Source of the DNA: an uncultured Eggerthellaceae bacterium
Lineage (GTDB): Bacteria; Actinomycetota; Coriobacteriia; Coriobacteriales; Eggerthellaceae
DNA length: 64,000 nucleotides
Reading direction: 5' to 3'
NCBI GenBank assembly: GCA_934648845.1
Contig: CAKUFS010000010.1
Coordinates: forward strand, 1-64,000
Shown: positions 35,564-43,123 of the stretch, in pieces
Layout of the letters: each line of letters starts with the position of its first letter
Position numbering within the stretch: position 1 is the stretch's first letter
Position numbers and translations under genes: made by a program
The notes under the pieces: generated by a model
What the model was told of the DNA's origin: nothing
Seen by the model: the letters and a program-made list of their open reading frames with translations, nothing else
Databases searched by the model: none

Positions 35564-36790
35564 CTAACGAACGCGAAAGACGAGATACTCGTTCAAGCTG
35601 CCGGTACGCCCATCGGCGCGGAAGCAATCGGCAAGCTGCGCAATATCGCTCACCGATGCCGCAAGCACCTTCACTTCCTCATCGGTGAAATGATGGCAAT
35701 AACGGAAAACACCCTGGGTTTGCTGCCAGCCTAAAAGATAATCATTCGCATCCAGCCTCAAGCATAATCCCTGTTCAGAGAAGTGCTTCAAAGCAGCTTC
35801 ATGAGACTCATGCGCTTTTTTCGCCAGCCCGGGGTCATCCATAAACCGCCACAGAGACACGGCAACAAGCCCGCCCGGAACCGTTGCTGCGCAAAGCGCG
35901 CGCAGCAAACGCTCCCGCGCCTCGCGTCCTGGAACGTGATGGAAGAACCCGAAGCACGCCGTCAAATCCGCGTTCACGCCTTCGGAGCCGGCACTCTTGC
36001 GCGCTGAGTCTTCGCGCGGCGCGTCTTCGCATGCATCGCCCGCGGAGTCGCCGGAGACGGGCACAACATCTGCGCCTTCAGAACCGCTGGACGCAAACGG
36101 CAAAGCGTGGCCTTCGATAAGCGCCGAAACGATATCGCACGACGTGAAAGCAACACCCGCAGGCGCACCGACCAACCGCTCGCAAGCATCAACAGCACGA
36201 TAATCCCAGGTCGCGTTCGGCAACGCGCCTTCCAGAAAACTCTTGAACCGAACGTTTCCGCACGCAACGTCCAGAATGCGATGCACGAGCGGTGCGGATG
36301 CGTCTGCACCTTCCGGTTCGCCGCACCGCAACGCACCCTCGCGTTGCGCGCCCGCGCCTTCGCGCGCCGCGCCCACGGCGGACGAGCGCATCCCAAACTC
36401 CGAAGTCCGAAACGCAGACGTGCCCGTGCCATCACCCGTAACACCTGCAGCGTCCAATGCACCGGCGCGCACCATGCCGTCCGCGCCATCCGCGCCTTCG
36501 CCGCTTGCCAGCCCATCACCGACAACTGCCCCTTCGCCCGTAACACCCGCAGCGTCCGATGCGCTAGCGCACATCACGTCACCCTCGCCCGCGCCGACGG
36601 ATCCAGCACTACTCACGCCGTCCGCGCCTTCGTCCGCGTCACCTGAGTCTTCGCCTTCCCAGCCGGTATCAGCCAAAACGCGCTGCCAGCCTGCCCACGC
36701 GCACTGCCGCGTTGCCGAAAACGACTCCGCCTGCGCCGCGTAAAACGCCTGCGTGGTGCGATTCAATATGTTTGCCGTTGATACGTCCAT
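35564..36790 (-). CDS. Class I SAM-dependent methyltransferase, Trm9/ALKBH8-like N-terminal motif, large low-complexity insertions
   Basis: This 408-residue methyltransferase opens with LNRTTQAFYAAQAESFSATR and AWAGW, closely resembling the start of eukaryotic Trm9 (the YxxIAPHFSxTRxxPW region), which methylates wobble uridines carrying the Elp3-derived cm5 group. SAM motif I is ILDVACGNVRF (172-182), and the acceptor region is ADLTACFGFFHHVPG (274-288). Two Ala/Gly/Ser/Asp-rich insertions (about 44-168 and 234-272) separate these. It is divergent from elp3, with 45 bases between start codons, which supports a shared tRNA-modification role. That role is inference; the SAM fold is clear. ATG 36790 is preferred over a TTG seven codons upstream. 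Confidence 0.75.
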   Translation of the reverse strand: MDVSTANILNRTTQAFYAAQAESFSATRQCAWAGWQRVLADTGWEGEDSGDADEGADGVSSAGSVGAGEGDVMCASASDAAGVTGEGAVVGDGLASGEGADGADGMVRAGALDAAGVTGDGTGTSAFRTSEFGMRSSAVGAAREGAGAQREGALRCGEPEGADASAPLVHRILDVACGNVRFKSFLEGALPNATWDYRAVDACERLVGAPAGVAFTSCDIVSALIEGHALPFASSGSEGADVVPVSGDSAGDACEDAPREDSARKSAGSEGVNADLTACFGFFHHVPGREARERLLRALCAATVPGGLVAVSLWRFMDDPGLAKKAHESHEAALKHFSEQGLCLRLDANDYLLGWQQTQGVFRYCHHFTDEEVKVLAASVSDIAQLADCFRADGRTGSLNEYLVFRVR

Positions 36791-36821
36791 GCTCTCCCAC
36801 GAATCCTGCAAAAGAATCCTG

Positions 36822-36827
36822 TAAAAT
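36822..36827 (+). promoter_or_regulatory. Probable -10 element giving a leaderless elp3 message
   Basis: TAAAAT at 36822-36827 ends eight bases before the elp3 ATG (36836), and there is no Shine-Dalgarno sequence. Transcription would start at or next to the initiation codon. The -35 box is not obvious. Confidence 0.4.
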
Positions 36828-36835
36828 ATACGGTT

Positions 36836-38671
36836 ATGGAAAAAATCATTTTAGACATAGCCGCTGCCCTGCGCCGCGCCGCTGCCACGGGCGAAACGTT
36901 TGACGCCGCCCAGCTCGTGCGCCTGCTGCACGCTTACAACAAGCCGCTGGGGCAAAGCGAGCAGTTCTACACAAAAAAGAAGCTGCTGCCATATTACCTG
37001 AAAACGAAGGCGAACGACCCCGCGCGCTGGGAAAGCTGGAACATTGACCCCGCAACCGAGCGCGCCTTGGTGCAGCTGCTGCAAATCAAGCCGCGTCGCA
37101 CCAGCTCGGGCGTGGCAACCATCACGGTCATCACGAAGCCGTGGGGCTGCTCGAGCAACTGCATCTACTGCCCCAACGACATCCGCATGCCGAAAAGCTA
37201 CTTGTCGAACGAACCTGCCTGCCAGCGCGCCGAGCGCAATTTTTTTGACCCGTACCTGCAGGTTACCGCACGTTTACATGCCCTGCGCGAGATGGGTCAC
37301 ACTACCGATAAAGTGGAACTTATTGTGCTGGGCGGCACGTGGACCGACTACCCCGAGGACTACCAATACTGGTACATGACGCAGCTGTTTCGCGCGCTCA
37401 ACAATGGCGAAAGCGCCCCCGAATATGCAGCTGAACTGCGTGAGCGCTACGAGCGCGCGGGCATTCCCGAGACCGAAGAGGCCCTGAACGCCTTCGCCGC
37501 GCCCGCTCAGGAGGCAATCGACGCAGGCACAGCAACGTTCAACGAAGCGCACAGCATGCTCTACGGACAAGACAGTCCTTGGCAACGCTTGGCTTCGTGG
37601 CAAACCGCGGAGCCCAGCGAGCTTGAACAGCAGCAACGCATAAACGAAACCGCCGAACACCGTTGCGTGGGCCTGGTCATTGAAACGCGTCCCGACACTA
37701 TCACGCCGCAAACGCTCACGCGCGCACGGCGCTTTGGCTGCACAAAAATCCAAATGGGCATCCAAAGTCTTGATCCCGCCGTGCTGGCCGCGAATCATCG
37801 AGCTACCAGCATCCAGGAAATCCAGCGCGCCTTTGCGCTGTTGCGCCTGTTCGGCTTCAAACTGCACACGCATTTCATGGTGAACCTTTACGGCTCAACA
37901 CCCGAACGCGACAAGGCGGATTTCCAGCAATTCGTGACCAACGAGCACTTCCTTCCCGATGAAATCAAGGTGTACCCATGCGTGCTCACCAAAGGAACAC
38001 GGCTTGAACGCCTTTATGAACAGGGAAAATGGCAATCTTACGCTGAAGATGATCTGCTGGATATCTTGGTGCACGACATATGCGCCACGCCCGCGTACTG
38101 CCGCATATCGCGTATGATTCGCGACATTTCAAGCGACGACATTATTGCCGGCAACAAGAAAACGAACTTGCGCCAGCTGGCCGAGCTTTCCGCCGCGAAA
38201 ACCGGTGAACGCATTCAGGAAATGCGCTACCGCGAGATCAAGGGGAAAGCCACCGACCTCTCTGAGCTGCATCTCGACGTGGTTCCTTACGAAACGTCGG
38301 TTTCGCGCGAGTTCTTCTTGCAGTGGGTCACACCGCAAAACGAGCTGGCAGGGTTTTTGCGCCTGTCACTTCCCCTGTGCAACGCTTTGGCAACGCTTGG
38401 TTCCGAATCACCCATTTTGCCTGGACAAGCCATGATTCGCGAGGTACATGTGTATGGACGCGCGGCGCACATTGACGGCGAATCCCAAAACGCACAGCAT
38501 CTGGGCCTGGGCAAAAAGCTCATCGCGCGGGCATGCGAAATCGCCACAAGCGCCGGTTACGACGAGATAAACGTGATCAGCGCCATTGGCACGCGCGCCT
38601 ATTATCGCTCGCTCGGATTCTCGGCAAGCGAAAACGGTCTTTATCAAACGAAAAGGATTGCACATGAGTAG
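36836..38671 (+). CDS. elp3: Elp3 homologue: radical SAM / acetyltransferase tRNA-modifying enzyme
   Basis: This 611-residue enzyme is a bacterial Elp3, which builds the carboxymethyl group at C5 of wobble uridine in tRNA from acetyl-CoA using radical SAM chemistry. The 4Fe-4S motif CSSNCIYCPND places Cys at 105, 109 and 112. Radical SAM signatures include VELIVLGGTWTDYPEDYQ, GLVIETRPDTI and QMGIQSLD. The C-terminal GNAT domain (about 470-605) shows IREVHVYGRA, LGLGKKLIARACEIA and AYYRSLGFSA. Length and order match archaeal and bacterial Elp3. It is co-transcribed with two overlapping downstream genes and divergent from a Trm9-like methyltransferase. Confidence 0.95.
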   Translation: MEKIILDIAAALRRAAATGETFDAAQLVRLLHAYNKPLGQSEQFYTKKKLLPYYLKTKANDPARWESWNIDPATERALVQLLQIKPRRTSSGVATITVITKPWGCSSNCIYCPNDIRMPKSYLSNEPACQRAERNFFDPYLQVTARLHALREMGHTTDKVELIVLGGTWTDYPEDYQYWYMTQLFRALNNGESAPEYAAELRERYERAGIPETEEALNAFAAPAQEAIDAGTATFNEAHSMLYGQDSPWQRLASWQTAEPSELEQQQRINETAEHRCVGLVIETRPDTITPQTLTRARRFGCTKIQMGIQSLDPAVLAANHRATSIQEIQRAFALLRLFGFKLHTHFMVNLYGSTPERDKADFQQFVTNEHFLPDEIKVYPCVLTKGTRLERLYEQGKWQSYAEDDLLDILVHDICATPAYCRISRMIRDISSDDIIAGNKKTNLRQLAELSAAKTGERIQEMRYREIKGKATDLSELHLDVVPYETSVSREFFLQWVTPQNELAGFLRLSLPLCNALATLGSESPILPGQAMIREVHVYGRAAHIDGESQNAQHLGLGKKLIARACEIATSAGYDEINVISAIGTRAYYRSLGFSASENGLYQTKRIAHE

Positions 38672-39332
38672 CATCTTCGACTTGCTTGCGCCCGACCGCG
38701 GTGCGCGAGAACGCGAAAACCAGATTGTAGCTTGCAACAAGGATACCGCGGAATTCGGGCTCTCGCTCACGCGCGAACAAGCCCACGAGCTGGACGTTGC
38801 GCACTGCCAGCTGCTGGATGCGCACGACCGCGTGGAGTTTGGCACCTCGGGAACCATCCAGGTCATCGAAGGGTTTGCTTCTTCGCCTTACCTGGAGCAA
38901 TTCAATTACGCCGACACGCTGAGTGCGCTGCAAGAGAAGTTCTATGAGCTGCGCGCGCAGGCAGGCGTTGAGATTTTCGACGACGAGATCATCGACGGCA
39001 TGCGCCTTTTGTTCGATGGCGATGCGGGCGGAACCGTTGATCTTTTGGCCACGTGCACGCTGAACATGGTCATGGAGGCATACGACACGCAGACCGGCAC
39101 GCTTGAAGAACGCCAGCGCGAAGTTATTCCCGACATGACGCAGACCACGGAGGTTCCGCAATTCGAAGAAAATGTGAGCGAAGTGTTCGCGCAGGCAATG
39201 GAAGAAGGTCGGCAAGCGCTTGACGATGCAGCTGCGGCGGCCATAACAAGCCCCTGGGACCCCAGCGAGTGGGTCGATGACATTACCGCGCCGGGCTTTG
39301 AGGGAGAGAAGTGGGACGATGACTTTGAATAG
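38664..39332 (+). CDS. DUF6323-like protein
   Basis: This 222-residue protein is of unknown function. The segment DTAEFGLSLTREQA through HDRVEFGTSGTIQVI, ASSPYLEQFNYADTL and DEIIDGMRLLFDGDAGG resembles the conserved core of DUF6323 proteins as I remember them from Firmicutes. The C-terminal ~70 residues are acidic and not conserved. The start overlaps the elp3 stop by eight bases, with AAGGATTG upstream, and its end overlaps the next gene, so all three are one transcript. Any link to tRNA modification is only by position. Confidence 0.7.
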   Translation: MSSIFDLLAPDRGARERENQIVACNKDTAEFGLSLTREQAHELDVAHCQLLDAHDRVEFGTSGTIQVIEGFASSPYLEQFNYADTLSALQEKFYELRAQAGVEIFDDEIIDGMRLLFDGDAGGTVDLLATCTLNMVMEAYDTQTGTLEERQREVIPDMTQTTEVPQFEENVSEVFAQAMEEGRQALDDAAAAAITSPWDPSEWVDDITAPGFEGEKWDDDFE

Positions 39333-40065
39333 CGAAAACGTGAGGAGTGCGCAGGGCGGCGCAAGTGCAACAGACACCGGAGAAGCCACCGACACGACGA
39401 GCACAGCGAATGCGGTCACGAACGTCACCCTTCTGCGAACCGCCGACCAAGCAATCGACAAGCAAGACCTTGCCGCGCTTTCCACCAAAGTGCAAGACGG
39501 CCTTATGCGCCTGTTTGTGAAGCAATGCCGCCTGTATACGTGCGGCGGCAGCGCTTCTATCACGTCGCTTGAGGCGCATGATTTGCTTGACTCTATTCGC
39601 TTCGTGCTGCGTGCGCACGATTTGGAAGACCCCGCAACGCTGGCGCGCTTGGCAAGCGATGATATGGATACCTTGTTTCATCAGGGGCTTCAGGATATCA
39701 ATTGCCGCGTGGACGATACCATGGAGCTGTGGAACCAGGTTTGCTTGACCATGCCACCCATCAAGAACATCGCGCTGCGCGACACACTGGCAAGCATCGG
39801 ACAATTCCGCAAGGTCTACGACACGTACTTCGCCGCCTTCGCCGTGCCGGTAAGCATTGACTATCCGCTGCACGACCCCGTTCCCGAAACGCTGCAAGGC
39901 GTGGATTACGTGCATGAATGGCTTGCGCGCTGCCTGAAGGAAGCGCAATACATCGCGCAATTCGACACGAAGGAGTGCATCGCGGTGCTCAAGCGCGCTT
40001 GCCCCGATTACAAGGGCTTGCTCATCAACCTTTACGAGCCTATTCACCGCCACTTCGGAGATTAG
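39319..40065 (+). CDS. DUF6179-like protein
   Basis: This 248-residue protein of unknown function overlaps the preceding gene by 14 bases. After a Thr/Ala-rich N-terminus (about 40 residues) it contains LMRLFVKQCRLYTCGGSASI, DLLDSIRFVLRAHD, and VSIDYPLHDPVPETLQGVDY. These resemble DUF6179 proteins, which I recall as neighbours of DUF6323 genes. No catalytic motif stands out. The pair probably functions together; their joining to elp3 may be specific to this lineage. Confidence 0.65.
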   Translation: MTLNSENVRSAQGGASATDTGEATDTTSTANAVTNVTLLRTADQAIDKQDLAALSTKVQDGLMRLFVKQCRLYTCGGSASITSLEAHDLLDSIRFVLRAHDLEDPATLARLASDDMDTLFHQGLQDINCRVDDTMELWNQVCLTMPPIKNIALRDTLASIGQFRKVYDTYFAAFAVPVSIDYPLHDPVPETLQGVDYVHEWLARCLKEAQYIAQFDTKECIAVLKRACPDYKGLLINLYEPIHRHFGD

Positions 40066-40083
40066 CGGCTGCGGCGAGAGCGC

Positions 40084-40197
40084 GAGGCGACGGCAAGGGA
40101 ATGAGCCGACGTGCGACGCTTTGGATAAGTTGAGCGAGCCGCAAGCTCGAAGAAGCATTATCCAAGCGGAGCCCGCTCGGCGAATCCCTTGCCGTCG
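40084..40197. repeat. Structured palindromic repeat (GGATAA-stem family), copy B
   Basis: GGCGACGGCAAGGGA pairs perfectly (15 bp) with TCCCTTGCCGTCGCC. Inside, CGCTTTGGATAA pairs with TTATCCAAGCG. The core matches copies at 26687 and 62346, while the outer stem sequence is different and still complementary. It begins 18 bases after the DUF6179-like stop. Confidence 0.8.
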
Positions 40198-40245
40198 CCG
40201 GACAACCCCGAATCGCCAAAAAGTGGCGGAGTCTTTCCGCCCTCT

Positions 40246-40365
40246 GATAAAAACGGCCCACTTTTCTGTGGGTTTGCCATAGCTTACTTTTTTGCGACCT
40301 GGGGAAATGTCGATTTTTAGCGATTGCAAGAAAGGAAATCCACCGAAAAGTGGGTCGTTTTTATC
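40246..40365. repeat. 120-bp palindromic element, copy 4
   Basis: This copy has the most perfect ends: GATAAAAACGGCCCACTTTT against AAGTGGGTCGTTTTTATC. The centre TTGCGACCTGGGGAAATG is as in the other copies. It lies directly after structured repeat copy B. Confidence 0.9.
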
Positions 40366-40428
40366 ATGCCGCCCACGCTGTTGGGCGGCACCGCATCGGA
40401 AGCCGTGCAGCTGGATTGCGCGAACCGA

Positions 40429-40463
40429 ATTGTTGACAAAAGGTGGGGTAATTTGTCAACAAT
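40429..40463 (-). repeat. Post-stop hairpin TTGTTGACAAA family, copy 1
   Basis: ATTGTTGACAAA and TTTGTCAACAAT enclose AGGTGGGGTAA. It lies six bases after the stop codon of the recN fragment on the minus strand. Matching copies are at 43085, 54237 (half) and 61197. Confidence 0.8.
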
Positions 40464-40468
40464 CAGCG

Positions 40469-40558
40469 CTACTCGCTATCGTCGTGGGATTGGGCGAGCA
40501 GCTCGGCAGCGTGAAGACGCGCTGCTTCGCTTTCGTCGCCCGCAAGCATGCGCGCGAT
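40469..40558 (-). pseudogene. Duplicated recN 3' end (fragment)
   Basis: Minus-strand translation reads IARMLAGDESEAARLHAAEL then LAQSHDDSE and a stop. It matches the C-terminus of the intact RecN at 43124-44914 (same through LAQSHD, then ANN). The hairpin behind the stop is duplicated too. Similarity ends abruptly beyond 40558. The two copies bracket about 2.6 kb of foreign-looking genes. The rest of the 40366-40732 gap shows no gene. Confidence 0.82.
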
Positions 40559-40732
40559 AGCGAGGGTCCTCGATGCGAGCCCATCGACCGTCTCGCTTAT
40601 TTTCGGACGAGGGGCTACCACTCTTGGGTCCGCACTTCACTGATGCTTTTCGCCGAGTGGAAACAATCTACCTGCGGAAACGCTGTTTAACTTAGACCTA
40701 TCATCCAGCTGGTTTCAAGTTTTTCGAATCTA

Positions 40733-41530
40733 CTAGGATGATGCCTCCCTTGCTTTCAGCTTGTCTAAAATGCCTTCGGTTCTAGGATGACCCGTTGAAA
40801 GTCCAAGAAAGGACTGAAGCAAGAGGAGCTGCTTTATCTCGCTGCCACTCGTAGCGTTGCGTTCGTCCCCAGGAAGCCTCACTTGATCTCTTCTCAGCGT
40901 CTTCACGGGAATGCTTGAGGTTGACCACTCGACCTCAATTGTAGATGCCTCAGTTTGTCCGTCGAGCAACTGCGATGTCTCGTGATTCTTCTTGCCGTTC
41001 TTAAAAGTACGCAGGTACTTGGCCTTGACCTGACAGTCTTCACAGCAGTATTTGGAATCGATGCGGCGGTTATACTCTCTCGGCGTGAAAAGTCTTCTGC
41101 ACTCGGGGTTCTGGCAGAATCGGTACGCATTGTTGAGCATTACGCCTTTAGCTAAGCAAATGAAAAGATACTGCATAAGGGTGCAGACTCCATCGCGGTT
41201 ACCGTCTTCGATGATGTCAACCGGATCGACCGAACCGCTCAGCACCGCATTGCAATATCTCACGCTTTCATGGACAAGCTCTTTATCGCACAGCCATTCT
41301 TGTTCGGTATAGCTATCTTGCAAGGTGCTTGTTATTGCCCTTATCGCCACCTGCGCGTCGCAGACAGCCTCCGCGACTTCCTCGACAGAAGCAACATGAC
41401 AGGGAACAACATCTATCCCTGGTCTTCTCTTGTTGCGACCCTTTCTCCAGTTCTCGTTCACGACCTTGCTTAGGGTCTGGTTTTCGACCCCGTATCTCTC
41501 CCTGGCGATTATGTCAACATCGCCCATGCC
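40733..41530 (-). CDS. Zinc-ribbon protein of unknown function
   Basis: This protein of about 265 residues has one zinc-ribbon-like motif near the middle: FCQNPECRRLF, 14 residues, then KYCCEDCQ (C-x4-C ... C-x2-C). The N-terminal half is unrecognised and the C-terminus is polar. The frame stays open to 41845, but that extension is antisense to a clear DUF4417 fragment on the plus strand, so the true start is probably within 41400-41530; ATG 41530 is provisional. It lies in the recN-flanked island and is convergent with nothing obvious. It could be a transcription-related or phage/plasmid-type protein. Confidence 0.5.
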   Translation of the reverse strand, partial: GMGDVDIIARERYGVENQTLSKVVNENWRKGRNKRRPGIDVVPCHVASVEEVAEAVCDAQVAIRAITSTLQDSYTEQEWLCDKELVHESVRYCNAVLSGSVDPVDIIEDGNRDGVCTLMQYLFICLAKGVMLNNAYRFCQNPECRRLFTPREYNRRIDSKYCCEDCQVKAKYLRTFKNGKKNHETSQLLDGQTEASTIEVEWSTSSIPVKTLRRDQVRLPGDERNATSGSEIKQLLLLQSFLGLSTGHPRTEGILDKLKAREASS

Positions 41531-41860
41531 CTCGTAAAGGAACACGGTTTTCTTTATGCCAACGGAATCAAGATCATCGTAAACGTCCGTTGGGGTGACA
41601 AGCGCACTTACCGCTTCTGCTGCAACGGAGTAGCCGAGGGATGCTCCATCGCTGTTGGAACCAACGGCGCGATTGGCAGCGCTGACGACAGGCGCTATTT
41701 CACCGAGGGCCTCGCAGTCGTAGTAAAGAGACTCGTGCCCAGCACCATCGTCGTGTACGGCAGCGCACCTGAAGACATCTTTGGCAAGTATCGTAAGGCG
41801 GGTATTGAGATCGTCCAGTTCGATTGCGAAACCACCTCCGCGCACAAGGAGGTGAAATGA
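41474..41860 (+). pseudogene. DUF4417 protein, 5'-truncated remnant
   Basis: The frame ending with TGA at 41858 reads NGIKIIVNVRWGDKRTYRFC, AIGSADDRRYFTEGLAVVVK and TIVVYGSAPEDIFGKYRKAG then IEIVQFDCE. This is the C-terminal half of DUF4417 proteins, which occur in mobile elements and toxin loci. A TAG at 41471 closes the frame upstream and no in-frame ATG, GTG or TTG starts it with a ribosome binding site. The N-terminal half is missing. Its 3' end supplies AAGGAGG for the next gene and overlaps its start. Confidence 0.72.
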
Positions 41861-42303
41861 TGGGGACAGGCGAGCATGGCGGATTTGGGTACACCTCGGG
41901 TTCGAGCAAATCTAAGATCTTCACGAGGGTTTGGTATGAGGGGACCGTCAAGGTCGGAGAAAAGGTTCGCGATGTGAGTCGCAGAGTTTACCAACGCAAC
42001 GATATTGATTTTGATTATTATGACCCCAAGGCGAAAAAGACAAATCTGCAGCGTATGATGGATGGTGACGCCCCAATCGGCAGCAATGGCAAACCGGTCC
42101 AGCTGCATCACGTTTTGCAGCAAGAAAGCGGACCTATGGCCGAGGTTCGGGAAGTCACTCACCGAGAGTATAAGCGGACCTTGCACGGGCTCGTGGGCAG
42201 AGGCAACAGCTTCAGGAACAATCCTGAGCTGAAGAAGCAGTACAACAACTTCAAGCGAGCCTACTGGATTTGGCGAGCTAAACAGTATCTTGAAGGGAGA
42301 TAG
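41860..42303 (+). CDS. HNH/Endo VII-type (LHH) nuclease toxin
   Basis: This 147-residue protein carries the LHH nuclease toxin signature: RNDIDFDYYDPK, then NGKPVQLHHVLQQESGPMAE, a later conserved TH and TLHGL. The two His of LHH and the downstream His are expected to bind metal and cut nucleic acid. Such domains normally sit at the C-terminus of large polymorphic toxins; here it is a short stand-alone gene with HGGFGYTSGSSK at its start and no secretion signal. Perfect AAGGAGG lies seven bases before ATG 41860; another ATG is at 41857. A SUKH immunity gene follows two bases later. Confidence 0.82.
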   Translation: MGTGEHGGFGYTSGSSKSKIFTRVWYEGTVKVGEKVRDVSRRVYQRNDIDFDYYDPKAKKTNLQRMMDGDAPIGSNGKPVQLHHVLQQESGPMAEVREVTHREYKRTLHGLVGRGNSFRNNPELKKQYNNFKRAYWIWRAKQYLEGR

Positions 42304-42305
42304 CG

Positions 42306-42719
42306 ATGAACAAACAGATTGAGGCAGCAATATCCCAATGCAGTGGTAAAGATTCTTTCACAAAGATTGCCCCCACTCAGGAGATGCTCGCCGAGGCACA
42401 ACAAAAGCTGGGATTCCCGCTGCCCGAGCAGTTTATCGAGTACCTTAACGCCTACAGCCACGGAGGAGTTGGCTTCGAGATTCTCGGCGTCGGTTTTGAT
42501 GGAAGCATGGCCTTTCTCGAAGAGACGCTTGAGTACCGTGAAGACGGCCTCCCAGCCAACCTTCTTGTCGTGGAGAACTGCGACGAATGGCTGTATTGCA
42601 TTGATGCGAATTCGGGCGAAGTCGTGTCCTGGTATTTCGATGACGACTTGAGCGTCGATTACCCTTGCTTCGACGACTATCTGCTGGATCGCCTGAACGA
42701 CGCTATCGAAAACCTGTAG
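42306..42719 (+). CDS. SMI1/KNR4 (SUKH) family immunity protein
   Basis: This 137-residue protein has the SUKH fold pattern: ITEAELxxxExxLGxxLP-like segment MLAEAQQKLGFPLPEQFIEY, then GGVGFEILGVGFDGS, LVVENCDEWLYCIDANSGE and an acidic C-terminus. SUKH proteins neutralise nuclease toxins encoded next to them, and the gene starts two bases after the LHH toxin stop, with GGGAG upstream. Toxin and inhibitor are thus one unit. Confidence 0.85.
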   Translation: MNKQIEAAISQCSGKDSFTKIAPTQEMLAEAQQKLGFPLPEQFIEYLNAYSHGGVGFEILGVGFDGSMAFLEETLEYREDGLPANLLVVENCDEWLYCIDANSGEVVSWYFDDDLSVDYPCFDDYLLDRLNDAIENL

Positions 42720-42753
42720 CTCGAAGTCTTAGAGGAACTTCAGGAGGTTTAAG

Positions 42754-42790
42754 AAACCCCTCTGGCAAGCGAAAGCTGCCAGAGGGGTTT
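42754..42790 (+). terminator. Terminator of the toxin-immunity unit
   Basis: AAACCCCTCTGGCA pairs perfectly with TGCCAGAGGGGTTT around AGCGAAAGC, 35 bases after the immunity gene stop. No gene is convincing between here and recN (42791-43123). Confidence 0.78.
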
Positions 42791-43041
42791 GTCATGTTCA
42801 ACCGGGAAAACGTGCGCTCAAGGCACTCCCACTCAGTGATTTCCAGTCTGAACGCTTCGGATTTTACCGTCTCGTACGCTCTGGCATCGGCTCGTGCCGC
42901 CTATGTTGTTTCATGCATAGGGGCAGTTCACGAATGGCCTCGGTTGTTGGAACTCACTTGGACGGAATTGGTAAAGATCGTTGCGATGACCGCTTGCCAC
43001 CGCATTGTTGAGACAACAATGCAAGTTGCGCAACAAGGCAC

Positions 43042-43076
43042 GGATGTTAAAAAGACCCCGTCACTTTTTAACATCC
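43042..43076 (-). repeat. Hairpin repeat with GACGGGG loop, long copy
   Basis: GGATGTTAAAAAG pairs perfectly with CTTTTTAACATCC around a 9-base loop. It shares GTTAAAAAG, TGACGGGGT and CTTTTT with the hairpin at 10325, read on the minus strand here. Confidence 0.7.
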
Positions 43077-43084
43077 GCGCGAAA

Positions 43085-43117
43085 TTGTTGACAAAAGGTG
43101 GGGTAATTTGTCAACAA
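43085..43117 (-). repeat. Post-stop hairpin TTGTTGACAAA family, copy 2
   Basis: TTGTTGACAAA and TTTGTCAACAA enclose AGGTGGGGTAA, seven bases after the recN stop codon (minus strand). It is probably a terminator or 3'-end element of recN. Confidence 0.8.
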
Positions 43118-43123
43118 ACAGCG

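Noticed and set aside
41531..41845. N-terminal extension of the zinc-ribbon frame
   Set aside because: It is exactly antisense to a convincing DUF4417 fragment on the plus strand.
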